Assembly (NCBI GenBank): GCA_025363655.1
Contig: JANYDK010000016.1
Span: forward strand, 1 to 64,000
Length of the DNA: 64,000 bases
Direction: 5' to 3'
From: Deltaproteobacteria bacterium
GTDB lineage: Bacteria > Myxococcota_A > Polyangia > Polyangiales > JADJMO01
Shown: in pieces, positions 40,833 through 49,351 of the stretch
Position numbering within the stretch: position 1 is the stretch's first letter
How the letters are laid out: each line of letters starts with the position of its first letter
The notes under the pieces: model-generated
What the model was told of the DNA's origin: nothing
Databases searched by the model: none
Seen by the model: only the letters and a program-made list of their open reading frames with translations
Program-made: the position numbers and the translations under genes

Positions 40833-41741
40833 TCACGGACAAGAGCCCCACATCGCATCGGTGAGCACGCCTCGAGTCGGCGTCGCTGGCGTGTCGCAAT
40901 ACGTCTTGGCGGCACCGGCGCAGTCGGCGGTGGCGGCGACGTAGTGATACTCCGAGCGATTCTTGCAGAGCGCGCAACACTCTTTGCACGTGCTGCCGAT
41001 GCAGGTGCTGCCACCCGTGCAACCGCCGCCGGGACAACACGGTTGGAGGACGCCGCCACATGGAATGCAGCTTGGTCCGTTGCAGATGAGCCCACCGCCG
41101 CACGCGCCGCCGCAGCACGGCTGACCGCTGCCGCCGCAAGGAATGCACGACGTGCCGTTGCAGACGACGCCGCCGGCGTGACATCCGTCGGCGCAACACG
41201 GTTGTGCGTTGGCGCCGCAGACGACGCACTGTGCGCCATTGCAGACGAGCGAGCCATCGAGGCAAGCCGCGCCGCTGCCGCAACAAGGCTCTCCGCTGTG
41301 ACCACAAATGGGCGGCGGATCAGGCGATTTCTGACAGGTCTTGCCGTCGCGGCAATCGAAGCCGGAGCGACAACTTCCTCCGGTGCAGCACTTCTGACCA
41401 TCATCGCCGCAGGGGTCGGGGGGCAGGCAGGCGTCGGCGCGACACTCCATGCCGGGTGCGCAGAGCGGACCGACGCAACACGGCTGTCCGTCTTGTCCAC
41501 AAGGCACCGAACCGTCGTCGAGTGGGAAGAGCGCATCGAGACTGACGGAGGCGTCGCGCAAGTGCACGTCGCTCGCCGAGCCGGTGTCGGGATCGTCGGG
41601 CGGCAAGTCGGAGACGCCCTCGAGGGAGTTCGTGAGGAGGCAGGAAACGCCGCCGCACGAGAGCGCCAACGCCGTCAGCGCGAGCGCGATCGTCACCCCG
41701 AGGTGACGGCGATCGCTCCCAGAGGCGGCAGGTCGACGCAC
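40833..41741 (-). CDS. Cysteine-rich secreted lipoprotein with repeated CxxC-CC modules
   Basis: About 302 residues from the GTG at 41741, chosen to give a basic start (MRRPAASGSDRRH) before the hydrophobic stretch VTIALALTALALSC. After an Asp/Ser-rich linker come about nine repeats of the form CG-xxGQPCC-xx-C-xG-xxC-xxxxC, for example CGGSGQPCCGGACGGG and CGANAQPCCADGCHAG. This disulfide-rich repeat is frequent in myxobacterial surface lipoproteins, function unknown. Convergent with the helicase-associated gene, 15 bp away. Confidence 0.8.
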   Translation of the reverse strand: MRRPAASGSDRRHLGVTIALALTALALSCGGVSCLLTNSLEGVSDLPPDDPDTGSASDVHLRDASVSLDALFPLDDGSVPCGQDGQPCCVGPLCAPGMECRADACLPPDPCGDDGQKCCTGGSCRSGFDCRDGKTCQKSPDPPPICGHSGEPCCGSGAACLDGSLVCNGAQCVVCGANAQPCCADGCHAGGVVCNGTSCIPCGGSGQPCCGGACGGGLICNGPSCIPCGGVLQPCCPGGGCTGGSTCIGSTCKECCALCKNRSEYHYVAATADCAGAAKTYCDTPATPTRGVLTDAMWGSCP

Positions 41742-41819
41742 CCCCCGATCGTGCGCGGCCTCGGGAAAATCGCAAGGGTGACCGTGCGGCGGCGGCTTCT
41801 CGGCTATTCTCGAGAGCCC

Positions 41820-43331
41820 ATGGCGGGCTCCGCCGCACCGCGCGTCCTCGGGCGCTACGTCCTGCACGACGAGATCGCCGCCGGTGGCATGGCGTCCGTT
41901 CATCTCGGGCGGCTGCGTGGATCGGTCGGATTTTCCCGGACCGTCGCCATCAAGCGGCTGCACCCGCAGTTCGCCAAGGATCCCGAGTTCGTCGCCATGT
42001 TCCTCGACGAGGCCCGCATCGCCGCGCGCATTCGTCATCCCAACGTGGTGCCCACGCTCGACGTCGTCGACGCGGACGGTGAGCTCTTCCTCGTGATGGA
42101 CTACGTCGAGGGCGAGTCGCTCGCGCGGCTCGTGCGCGCTTGCCAAAGGGGAGGTGCGCCGCCCCCCGTCCGACTCGTCTCGGCGATCGTCATCGGCACG
42201 CTGCACGGGCTTCATGCCGCGCATGAAGCAAAAGGCGAGCTTGGCGAAGCGCTCGGCATCGTCCATCGCGACGTCTCGCCGCAGAACGTCCTCGTCGGCC
42301 TCGACGGGGTCGCGCGCGTGCTCGACTTCGGTGTCGCCAAAGCGCTCGGACGCTCGCAAGTCACGCGCGAGGGGCAGCTCAAGGGGAAGCTCCCGTACAT
42401 GGCGCCCGAGCAAATCCGGCGCGGCGGGAGCGTCTCGCGGCGCACCGACGTCTACGCGGCCGCCGTCGTGCTCTGGGAGGCCCTGACCGCGCGTCGTCTC
42501 TTTCAAGGCGACGATGAAGCGCAAATTCTCGCGGCGGTGCTCGATGGGCACGTCGATCCGCCGAGTCATTTCACCCCGGGAATTTCCCCGCAGCTCGACG
42601 CGCTGGTCCTTCGTGGGCTCGCCGCCGATCCGATGCAGCGCTTCGAGAGCGCCCGAGAAATGGCATCGGCGCTCGAGCGAATCGTGCCGCCGGCGACGGG
42701 CGCGGAGGTGTCGTCGTGGGTCGAGCGTCTGGCGGGCGAAGCTCTGGCAAAGCGCAGCGCACGGGTCGCGGCCATCGAAGCCGGCGTCAGCTCGACATCT
42801 GCCGACGTCGTTCAACCCGAAGAGGAAGCGACCCTCGACGCCACCACTCGGCTCGCGGCGGTGGCTTCGCAAGCCTCGACGGTCTCCTTGGCGACCCCGA
42901 CGGGACCGACGAGCCCCACCGTCACGACAGGCACGCGTCGTGCTCGGCTCGCGATCATGGCAGCGCTCGCGCTCTTCGTCTCCGTGGCAGCCGTCGTCGG
43001 CATCGGTCGTTTCACGCGTGAATCGCCGGACATTCCCGATCGATCGACGAGCATGCCGAAAGACTCTGCCGCGACGCCCACCGCAAGCACGGTTTCGACG
43101 ACGATAGACACGATCCCGACGACGACCGCGACGACCGCGACGGAGATCGTGACGACGGCTTCCGTGCTGAGCCCAGCGAAGAGCGCGACCCCGTCGGCGT
43201 CGCTGGCGCCGCATCCCACCTCGACCCTCAAGAAGCCGTTGCCACCGGCGCCACCGCCTGCTGCAGGCGCGTGCAATCCGCCGTTCTATTACGATCAGGG
43301 CATCAAGAAGTTCAAGACGGAGTGCCTATGA
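41820..43331 (+). CDS. Transmembrane Ser/Thr protein kinase (PknB-like)
   Basis: 503 residues. Kinase domain about 10-290 with all key residues: GGMASVHLGR glycine loop, VAIKRLHPQ Lys, FLDEARIAARI helix-C Glu, IVHRDVSPQNVLV catalytic loop, VLDFGVAK, and LPYMAPEQIR. A Ser/Thr/Ala-rich segment leads to one membrane span (LAIMAALALFVSVAAVVGIG), then an exported Thr-rich stalk and a short Cys-containing end (CNPPFYYDQGIKKFKTECL), a tail common in myxobacterial kinases. Its stop overlaps the next gene by ATGA, so the two proteins are made together. Confidence 0.95.
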   Translation: MAGSAAPRVLGRYVLHDEIAAGGMASVHLGRLRGSVGFSRTVAIKRLHPQFAKDPEFVAMFLDEARIAARIRHPNVVPTLDVVDADGELFLVMDYVEGESLARLVRACQRGGAPPPVRLVSAIVIGTLHGLHAAHEAKGELGEALGIVHRDVSPQNVLVGLDGVARVLDFGVAKALGRSQVTREGQLKGKLPYMAPEQIRRGGSVSRRTDVYAAAVVLWEALTARRLFQGDDEAQILAAVLDGHVDPPSHFTPGISPQLDALVLRGLAADPMQRFESAREMASALERIVPPATGAEVSSWVERLAGEALAKRSARVAAIEAGVSSTSADVVQPEEEATLDATTRLAAVASQASTVSLATPTGPTSPTVTTGTRRARLAIMAALALFVSVAAVVGIGRFTRESPDIPDRSTSMPKDSAATPTASTVSTTIDTIPTTTATTATEIVTTASVLSPAKSATPSASLAPHPTSTLKKPLPPAPPPAAGACNPPFYYDQGIKKFKTECL

Positions 43332-44164
43332 AAAAGGCTCATTTCGTCTTCTTCGCGAGGCCGACCGCGGCGCTCGTGCTCGTCGCGCTGATCGGCGGCG
43401 TCGCTCGTCCGGCGCGGGCCGAGGTCGACAAGGCTGCGTGCATCGCCGCGCACACGGAGGCGCAGGCCCTTCGAAGCCAAGGAAAGCTCCGCGCGGCCCA
43501 CGACGCGCTTCTCACCTGCGCCGCCAACGCGTGTCCAAACCTCGTGAAGGTCGATTGCACGCGTTGGATCCCCGAGGTCGACGCCGAGCAACCGACGGTG
43601 GTCGCGAAGGCGATCGGCGAAGAGGGCGGCGACTTGATCGAGGTGCGCCTCCTCGTCGACGGCGAGGTGGTCCTCGAGAAGCTCGACGGACAAGCGTTGG
43701 AGCTCGATCCGGGCCCGCATCATCTCCGTTGGGAGCGCGTCGGCAGCGATCCCGTCGAAGAGGATGTGGTCATCGCCGCGCGAGAAAAAGGCCGCGTTCT
43801 CTCGGTCACCTATCACCCGCCGGAGACCGCCGAGCCGAAGCCGAAGCCGCGTGGGCCTCTTCCGTTCCTGGTCGGCGGCCTCGGCGTCGTCGCGCTCGGC
43901 ACCTTCGTCGGATTCGCCGTCTCCGGGAAAAACCAGCTCGACGATCTCCGCAGCAACTGCGCACCTCGCTGCGATCCGAGCGAACGCGACGCCGTCCACG
44001 ACAAGTTCCTCGTCGCCGACCTCGCGCTCGGCGTCGCCGTCGTCTCTTTCGGCGTCTCGGCCTGGCTCTTCTTGCGCAAGCAGCCCCTCGAGACGCCGAG
44101 CTCGACGGTCGGCTTCGTTCCCCTCAGCGGGGGAGGCATCGCAGTCGCGGGGACGAGTTTTTAG
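43328..44164 (+). CDS. Secreted TPR/PEGA-like membrane protein paired with the kinase
   Basis: 278 residues from the ATG at 43328. Signal peptide (TAALVLVALIGGVARPARA), helical repeat part (AACIAAHTEAQALRSQGKLRAAHDALLTC), a beta region with PEGA flavour (VRLLVDGEVVLEKLDG, LDPGPHHLRWERV), then two membrane segments (LPFLVGGLGVVALGTFVGFAV and VADLALGVAVVSFGVSAWLFL). The gene at 61913-62962 has the same plan and also sits beside a kinase. Likely an envelope sensor or partner of the kinase. Confidence 0.78.
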   Translation: MKKAHFVFFARPTAALVLVALIGGVARPARAEVDKAACIAAHTEAQALRSQGKLRAAHDALLTCAANACPNLVKVDCTRWIPEVDAEQPTVVAKAIGEEGGDLIEVRLLVDGEVVLEKLDGQALELDPGPHHLRWERVGSDPVEEDVVIAAREKGRVLSVTYHPPETAEPKPKPRGPLPFLVGGLGVVALGTFVGFAVSGKNQLDDLRSNCAPRCDPSERDAVHDKFLVADLALGVAVVSFGVSAWLFLRKQPLETPSSTVGFVPLSGGGIAVAGTSF

Positions 44165-44175
44165 GGGCCCTCGCG

Positions 44176-45129
44176 CTACGGGCAACCCGACGAACCGGCG
44201 AGCGCGTCGTAGGCGACCCAACCGGCGCGAAGCGTGCCCGTTTTCGCGACGACATATCCATAGACGAACTTCATCGCGCCGCTCTTCTTGCGATAACGAC
44301 CACTGCCATCTTGCACCCAGAGCGGCACGTCGACCGACGGCGCGCCACTGCTCGTCGGCACGTCGAGCCGCTGAAACTTGGTCCCTGCGGGGAAGTGATC
44401 GATCGCCACGCCCCCGAGCCCGAAGCCCGGCGTGTTGAACGCGAGGTTGACCGAGTGCTGCCCGTTCGCGCGCACCAGAGGGAGATAGTCGCCAGCACGC
44501 TCATGCCCATCGGGGCCGACTTGGCTGTCGTAGACCACCTTCTTGAGCTCGTAGCTGGTGTCGTAGCTGCTACGGATTTCGTAGCACGCCATCTTCCCCA
44601 GCCCCGCCGCGTGCGCCGAGACGTGCCCGACCTTGGCCATGAACGAGTCGCGCCCGAGGATCGCCGAGACCGGCATCCATCCCGAGCTCCCATTGGAAGT
44701 CGACATCGCGAACGCGTAGGTCTCGCCGGCGAACGTGCGCAATTGCCCATAATTGAACTCGATCGCCGTCTTCGTCGACGTCGCGACGATGTCCCCATCC
44801 CCATTGCGCACCGGCACCCCGGTGACGACGTGCCAACCGTTGTTGTCGCTCGGGTCATTGGTCTCGATGCGATTGCCCCCGACGACGCGCAGCTTGCAGT
44901 TGTACGAGCTCGCCGCGCACGCCCCGCCATTCACTCCCGCCGTCAGCGGCACCGACTCCGACTCACGCTCGCCTTCCGCGTCGACACCTTCACCCGAGGC
45001 TTGCGCGATGCAGCCAGCGGAGGAGAAGGAGAGCGCGATGGTGAAGCCGAGGGCGGCGAGAGGAGCGAGAGTGTGCGAGAGCGAGTGCGAGAGGGAGTGC
45101 GAGAGGGAGAGCGAGAGAGCGCGGTGCAT
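44176..45129 (-). CDS. Secreted lipoprotein with repeat-expanded signal peptide
   Basis: 317 residues. The N-terminus begins with SLS-H repeats encoded by a 12-bp microsatellite-like tract (about 45065-45125), then LAPLAALGFTIALSFSSAGC as the signal core and lipobox. The mature part (GVNGGACAASSYNCKLRVVG, GWHVVTGVPVRNGDGDIVA, GHVSAHAAGLGKMACYEI, FVYGYVVAKTGTLRAGWVA) is beta-rich with Cys; the ends resemble SH3-type repeats, a guess. The real start may be inside the repeat tract. Confidence 0.68.
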   Translation of the reverse strand: MHRALSLSLSHSLSHSLSHTLAPLAALGFTIALSFSSAGCIAQASGEGVDAEGERESESVPLTAGVNGGACAASSYNCKLRVVGGNRIETNDPSDNNGWHVVTGVPVRNGDGDIVATSTKTAIEFNYGQLRTFAGETYAFAMSTSNGSSGWMPVSAILGRDSFMAKVGHVSAHAAGLGKMACYEIRSSYDTSYELKKVVYDSQVGPDGHERAGDYLPLVRANGQHSVNLAFNTPGFGLGGVAIDHFPAGTKFQRLDVPTSSGAPSVDVPLWVQDGSGRYRKKSGAMKFVYGYVVAKTGTLRAGWVAYDALAGSSGCP

Positions 45130-45260
45130 GAAGGCCTCCTTGCGGCGGTGGGGACGAGGGAGCCTTCAGCAGGACTGGTGCCATCACGGGAACGCGGGAT
45201 TGGCGGTGTTTTTTGGAGATTTTTCGGTGTCTCGGGGCGGAGACGGTCATTGGGGAACCC

Positions 45261-45298
45261 TGGTCAGTCGAGCCCCAGGTGGTCAGTGGAGCCCCAGG
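45261..45298. repeat. Two tandem 19-bp direct repeats
   Basis: TGGTCAGTCGAGCCCCAGG (45261-45279) is repeated as TGGTCAGTGGAGCCCCAGG (45280-45298), one mismatch. Located between the starts and ends of two minus-strand lipoprotein genes, upstream of the 44176-45129 gene; could be a regulator-binding pair. Confidence 0.6.
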
Positions 45299-45316
45299 GG
45301 CGCGGGCGCGGGCTGA

Positions 45317-45739
45317 TCACTTCCCCGGCGGATGCTCCGCCTCTCGGCATGCAATCACCTGCGACTGATTCGAGCCTTCGGCGATGAAACACGAATAGAA
45401 AACATGGTGATCGCAGCCTTTGGCTTCCATCACCTTCGCGTTGTTGTAACCGGCTTCGAGCTCGTCCTGCTTCTCGCGCCAGACCTTCAGGCGGCCTGGA
45501 TCGGCGGCGACCTCGGCGGGGGGTTTTCCCGGTTCCATCATCAAGTCGAACGCCTTCAGGTCTGGGCGGGGCGAGACGGTGACGCGGTCTTTGGGGCAGC
45601 TGTAGCGGCTCGTCAGCTCTTCTTGCGCGGCGCGGCCGTAGTTGAAGTGGTCGTTGTCGCAGCCGCTGACGGTGCCGACGACGGCAGTGAGCGCGAGGAT
45701 CGCGACGACGACGGTGGAGCTGCGATGGCCGAGACGCAT
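45317..45739 (-). CDS. Small secreted lipoprotein
   Basis: 140 residues. Signal peptide MRLGHRSSTVVVAILALTAVVGTVSGC with the lipobox Cys at 27. The mature part has five further Cys (SRYSCPKDRVTV, AKGCDHHVFYSCFIAEG, VIACREAE) and the segment YGRAAQEELTSRYSC, which recurs in small myxobacterial lipoproteins of unknown role. Divergent from the next lipoprotein gene with 65 bp between starts. Confidence 0.78.
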   Translation of the reverse strand: MRLGHRSSTVVVAILALTAVVGTVSGCDNDHFNYGRAAQEELTSRYSCPKDRVTVSPRPDLKAFDLMMEPGKPPAEVAADPGRLKVWREKQDELEAGYNNAKVMEAKGCDHHVFYSCFIAEGSNQSQVIACREAEHPPGK

Positions 45740-45804
45740 CGGCGCATCGTAGCCTGCTAACGTTCTGTCGCCGACACTCGGCAGAGGGAGCGTGTTTCCG
45801 ACTC

Positions 45805-46581
45805 ATGAACCTCGATCGATCGAAATTCCTCCAGCTCGTCACCGTTCTCGCCGCAGGTGCATGTGGTCCTGCAGCAGCTCCCCCGGCGACGAGTGGAAGT
45901 CCGACGACCAACGCGACCAACGAGACGACGACGGCAGCGACGTCGGCACCCACGACGACCACCACGGAAGGCGCCACATCCGGTCCCAGCGCGGAAGGCA
46001 TCGGCGCGGGGCTCGGCGGGTCGGGGTGTGACTACGGTGCGATTGGGCCTTGTTCGGAAGGGGGTTCGTCGGCCGATGCGTGTCATGGGATTGCCGACGC
46101 GCTCGATCCGGCGCGTCGCGCTGCCTTCTTCGCGTGCACGAAGAAGAAGCTCGGCGACGTCTCGGACAAGGCATGCGCCGTACGTGCCCACAAGTGCGGC
46201 GCCACCAGCGCTCGCTGTCGGGACACGAGCAAGGCCGTCGACGCTTGCCAACAGAAGATTCAAAAGACGTGCGCCGAGGCGCCGGAGACCAAGAAGGAAA
46301 CTGCCTGTTTCGAGAAGTGCTTCGGCGCGGCGAAGAGCGCGAAGAATCCGAGCAAGGCCATCATGGCGTGTGCCACCAGTTGCGGGGGTGAGCCCGGAAC
46401 AGCCGAGAAAACGTGCGTCTCCAACACCACTGCCAAGGAGTGCAGGTCGGCGAACGACGACAACTCGGCCTGCGCTGCGACGATGAACACCGATTGTGCA
46501 ATTGGGCCCGGGTGCGTCGTGTCGCTGAATGCCGCATGCAAGGCCGCTTCTGCGACGTTCGCGACTTGTGGCGCGAGCTGA
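45805..46581 (+). CDS. Cysteine-rich lipoprotein
   Basis: 258 residues. Short signal MNLDRSKFLQLVTVLAAGAC, a Thr/Ala/Ser/Gly linker to about residue 75, then a globular part with about 20 Cys in helical CxxxC patterns (DACHGIADALDPARRAAFFAC, KACAVRAHKCGATSARC, ACQQKIQKTCAEAPE, ACFEKCFGAAKSAKN). Probably a disulfide-rich helical domain on the cell surface. No family name recognised. Confidence 0.75.
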   Translation: MNLDRSKFLQLVTVLAAGACGPAAAPPATSGSPTTNATNETTTAATSAPTTTTTEGATSGPSAEGIGAGLGGSGCDYGAIGPCSEGGSSADACHGIADALDPARRAAFFACTKKKLGDVSDKACAVRAHKCGATSARCRDTSKAVDACQQKIQKTCAEAPETKKETACFEKCFGAAKSAKNPSKAIMACATSCGGEPGTAEKTCVSNTTAKECRSANDDNSACAATMNTDCAIGPGCVVSLNAACKAASATFATCGAS

Positions 46582-46624
46582 TCGACGAGTGGAAGCGCTC
46601 CCCTTCCCCGCTCGTTCTCCGCGC

Positions 46625-48553
46625 ATGGGGAGTCGTCGCCCGATCGGTTCGTTCGCGTCCGTGCTCGGTCTCGCGTCCCTCGGATCCCTGGTCGCGTGCG
46701 GTCGCGATCGAAAAGTCGATCCGGCCGCTGGGCAGTCGCCCGATGGAGGCGTGGAAGACGTCGCCGACGTTGCACTCCCGCCGCAGGCCGCAGCCCTTCC
46801 CACGCCGACGTGTGACGAGGCTCCCGCCGTGAACGTCTTCGTCGGACCTGGTGCGCCGTGGACCGGTGCGCCGTTGCGTGTGATGGCGGTCAGCGACAAG
46901 CCGCTCGTCGGCGCGCTCTCTGTCGCACGCGAGGGAGCGACGACCTCGACGTCGAGCGCGCGACATGATGGACCGCCCTATTTCTGGACGGCCGAAGTGA
47001 GCACTCCGAGCGCCGGCGCGTTCACCGCCAGCTTTCGTCAGGATGCGTGCGAGGCCGGGCACGGAGAGACGACGCTCGCGATCAACGTCGGGACGACGCA
47101 GCCGTTCGCGCCGTGGATTCCCCCGCACGGCGTGTGGGTGACCAAGGCCTCGTGGAATCACGCCTACGAGAACCTCTATTCGGCGTGGATTCAGCTGCTC
47201 TTCGACGCGGCCGACGGCGAAGAGCCGAGTTGGTCGGCGCTGCACGAGATCATTCGCGATCCGAAGCGCAATTGGCTCTTCGATCATCTCGGGGTCGCCG
47301 AGGACAGTGGCTATCGCGCGCCGACGATGAAGCCCGACTGCGCGGATTTGCCCTATTTTCTCCGCGCGTATTTCGCGTTCAAGATGGGGCTCCCGTTCGG
47401 CATCGCGGAGTGCGATCGCGGTGGGGATGGCGCGCCGCCCTCGTGCAAGAACCTCGTCACCAACGAGGACGACGACGAGCGCGCGAGTGACAAGCGCAAA
47501 GACGGCGCGGTGGCGATGTTCGGCGCGTTCCTCACCGTCAAGGTCGCCGACCTCGCGCACTCTGGGTCGGCGCGCGCGCCCTTCGCCGAGCAAGACGCCG
47601 ACTACTACCCGGTGCCGATCGACTGGGCGAACCTCCGCGTCGGCACCGTCTACGCCGATCCGTATGGACACACGCTGATGATCGCGAAGAAGGTGCCGCA
47701 AGACGAGACGCACGGAGGCGTGCTCTATGCGGTCGACGGGCAACCCGATGGCACCGTCGCGCGCAAGCGTTTCTGGCGCGGCAACTTCCTCTATGCGATC
47801 GATCCGGCGCTGGGCGGGCCTGGATTCAAGCGCTTTCGTCCGATCGGCCGCAGCGGCGGCGTGCTCACGCGATGGAAGGACGAGAAGATCACCGCCAGCG
47901 CCGAGTACGGCGATCTCTCGCGCGAGACCGAGAAGCTCGACGTCGAGGCCTTCTACGATCGCATCGAGGACGTGCTCTCGCCGAAGCCGCTCGATGCCGA
48001 GCGCGCGCTGATGGAGTCGATCGTCGCGCTCGAAGAGCAGGTGAAGACGCGGGTGAAGTCGGTGGAGAACGGGCGCAAGTGGCTTGCGAAGCACGAGAAG
48101 CCGGCGACGATGCCGGAGGGCTCGGAGATCTTCGAGACCAGCGGCGCCTGGGAAGATTTTTCGACGCCGTCACGTGATTTGCGAATTCTCATCGCGCTCG
48201 ACGTCGTCTCCGGATTCCCCGCGCGCGCGGTGCGTCGCAAAGATCGTTACGCGACGGCTCCCGTGGAGGCAGATCTGCAGAAAATCCTCGACCGCGAGCT
48301 GGCCGCGCGAACCATCGTCTATACGCGCAGCGACGCCTCGAGCTTCACGCTCTCGCTCCTCGAAGTGCTCGGCCGTGCGCTCTCGCTCGAGGTCGCGTAC
48401 GACCCCAATGATTGCGTCGAAGTGCGCTGGGGAGCGCCCGAGGGAAGCGAAGAGCTCTCGACGTGCAACACCCATGCACCAGCCGACCAGCGCGCGCGGA
48501 TGGCGACGTATCGAGTTTGGTTCCACGAGCGCAAGCGGCCCGCGCGCAAGTAG
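46625..48553 (+). CDS. Secreted lipoprotein, possible NlpC/transglutaminase-like fold
   Basis: 642 residues from the ATG at 46625. Signal MGSRRPIGSFASVLGLASLGSLVAC, then a long N-terminal beta region. The central region has MKPDCADLPYFLRAYFAFKMG (Cys at a helix start) and later VGTVYADPYGHTLMIAK (His after DPYG), a Cys/His pair spaced and placed as in NlpC/P60 or transglutaminase-like peptidases. The C-terminal 250 residues are helical with coiled-coil tendency. The catalytic assignment is inference from motif layout. Lies 43 bp after the Cys-rich lipoprotein, same strand. Confidence 0.7.
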   Translation: MGSRRPIGSFASVLGLASLGSLVACGRDRKVDPAAGQSPDGGVEDVADVALPPQAAALPTPTCDEAPAVNVFVGPGAPWTGAPLRVMAVSDKPLVGALSVAREGATTSTSSARHDGPPYFWTAEVSTPSAGAFTASFRQDACEAGHGETTLAINVGTTQPFAPWIPPHGVWVTKASWNHAYENLYSAWIQLLFDAADGEEPSWSALHEIIRDPKRNWLFDHLGVAEDSGYRAPTMKPDCADLPYFLRAYFAFKMGLPFGIAECDRGGDGAPPSCKNLVTNEDDDERASDKRKDGAVAMFGAFLTVKVADLAHSGSARAPFAEQDADYYPVPIDWANLRVGTVYADPYGHTLMIAKKVPQDETHGGVLYAVDGQPDGTVARKRFWRGNFLYAIDPALGGPGFKRFRPIGRSGGVLTRWKDEKITASAEYGDLSRETEKLDVEAFYDRIEDVLSPKPLDAERALMESIVALEEQVKTRVKSVENGRKWLAKHEKPATMPEGSEIFETSGAWEDFSTPSRDLRILIALDVVSGFPARAVRRKDRYATAPVEADLQKILDRELAARTIVYTRSDASSFTLSLLEVLGRALSLEVAYDPNDCVEVRWGAPEGSEELSTCNTHAPADQRARMATYRVWFHERKRPARK

Positions 48554-48576
48554 CGGCGCGGCAGTATGATCGGCCG

Positions 48577-49311
48577 ATGCGCTGCGCTGCTTGCAACGTC
48601 ATGCTCGATCTCGGTCGCGTCGCCGCCAACGAATCGCGCTGCGAATGTGGCGCCGAGCTCGATCTCCCTGGGGTGACGCCACGCCTCGCCGAGGAGAGCC
48701 CGACACGTTTGCCCGACGTCGAGCTGCTCACCTATCGCGAGGCGCCATCCGCTTCGAGGGAGCTGCCCCTCGAGCTCGCCGGTGTCGGCCGCGATCTCGA
48801 ATGCCCGCGTTGCCGCGTCCCCTTGGAGAATGCCTTCCATGGAAGCGGCGACGTCTCGGAGTGCACCACTTGCTTTGGCGCCTTCGTCGACGTGGAGGTG
48901 CTGACGGTCTTCGTCGACGAGGCGCGCGAGACGAAGAGCGTCGCCATCGCTGCGTCCCTGCAATCGCCTGCGAAGCCCACGGTCTCGACCGAAGGCTTGG
49001 CCAAGTGCCCTTGCTGTCGGGAGTGGATGGGGCGCAAGGTCTTCGGCAAACGGTCGGGCGTGCTCGTCGACGTCTGCGAGACGCACGGCACCTGGTTCGA
49101 TGGCGGCGAGCTCACGCGCGCCCTGCAATTTTCGGCCTCCGGTGGTGACGAGCGCGTGGCCAACGCCGAGCGCATCGAACGGCGCATGCACCAAGATCCG
49201 CTCGTGGCGGTCGATCGTGGGGCGGAGGCGACCGTCCGGCAACAAGACGCGAGGGCCGCTGCGCGCCAAGAGTTCATGCGACGACTCGCAGCGTACGAGC
49301 GGCTCCGGTGA
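48577..49311 (+). CDS. Zinc-ribbon protein (TFIIB-type Zn finger family)
   Basis: 244 residues from the ATG at 48577. Three Cys pairs form zinc ribbons: MRCAACNVMLDL with RCECGAE; ECPRCRVPLEN with ECTTCFGAFVD; and KCPCCREWMGRK with VCETHGTWFDGGEL. The last two copies match the zf-TFIIB family whose function is unknown in bacteria. The rest is charged and helical. Cytoplasmic. Confidence 0.85.
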   Translation: MRCAACNVMLDLGRVAANESRCECGAELDLPGVTPRLAEESPTRLPDVELLTYREAPSASRELPLELAGVGRDLECPRCRVPLENAFHGSGDVSECTTCFGAFVDVEVLTVFVDEARETKSVAIAASLQSPAKPTVSTEGLAKCPCCREWMGRKVFGKRSGVLVDVCETHGTWFDGGELTRALQFSASGGDERVANAERIERRMHQDPLVAVDRGAEATVRQQDARAAARQEFMRRLAAYERLR

Positions 49312-49351
49312 CCGAGGTGATGGCGAGCGGGGCCCGGCGTATCATCGGCCG

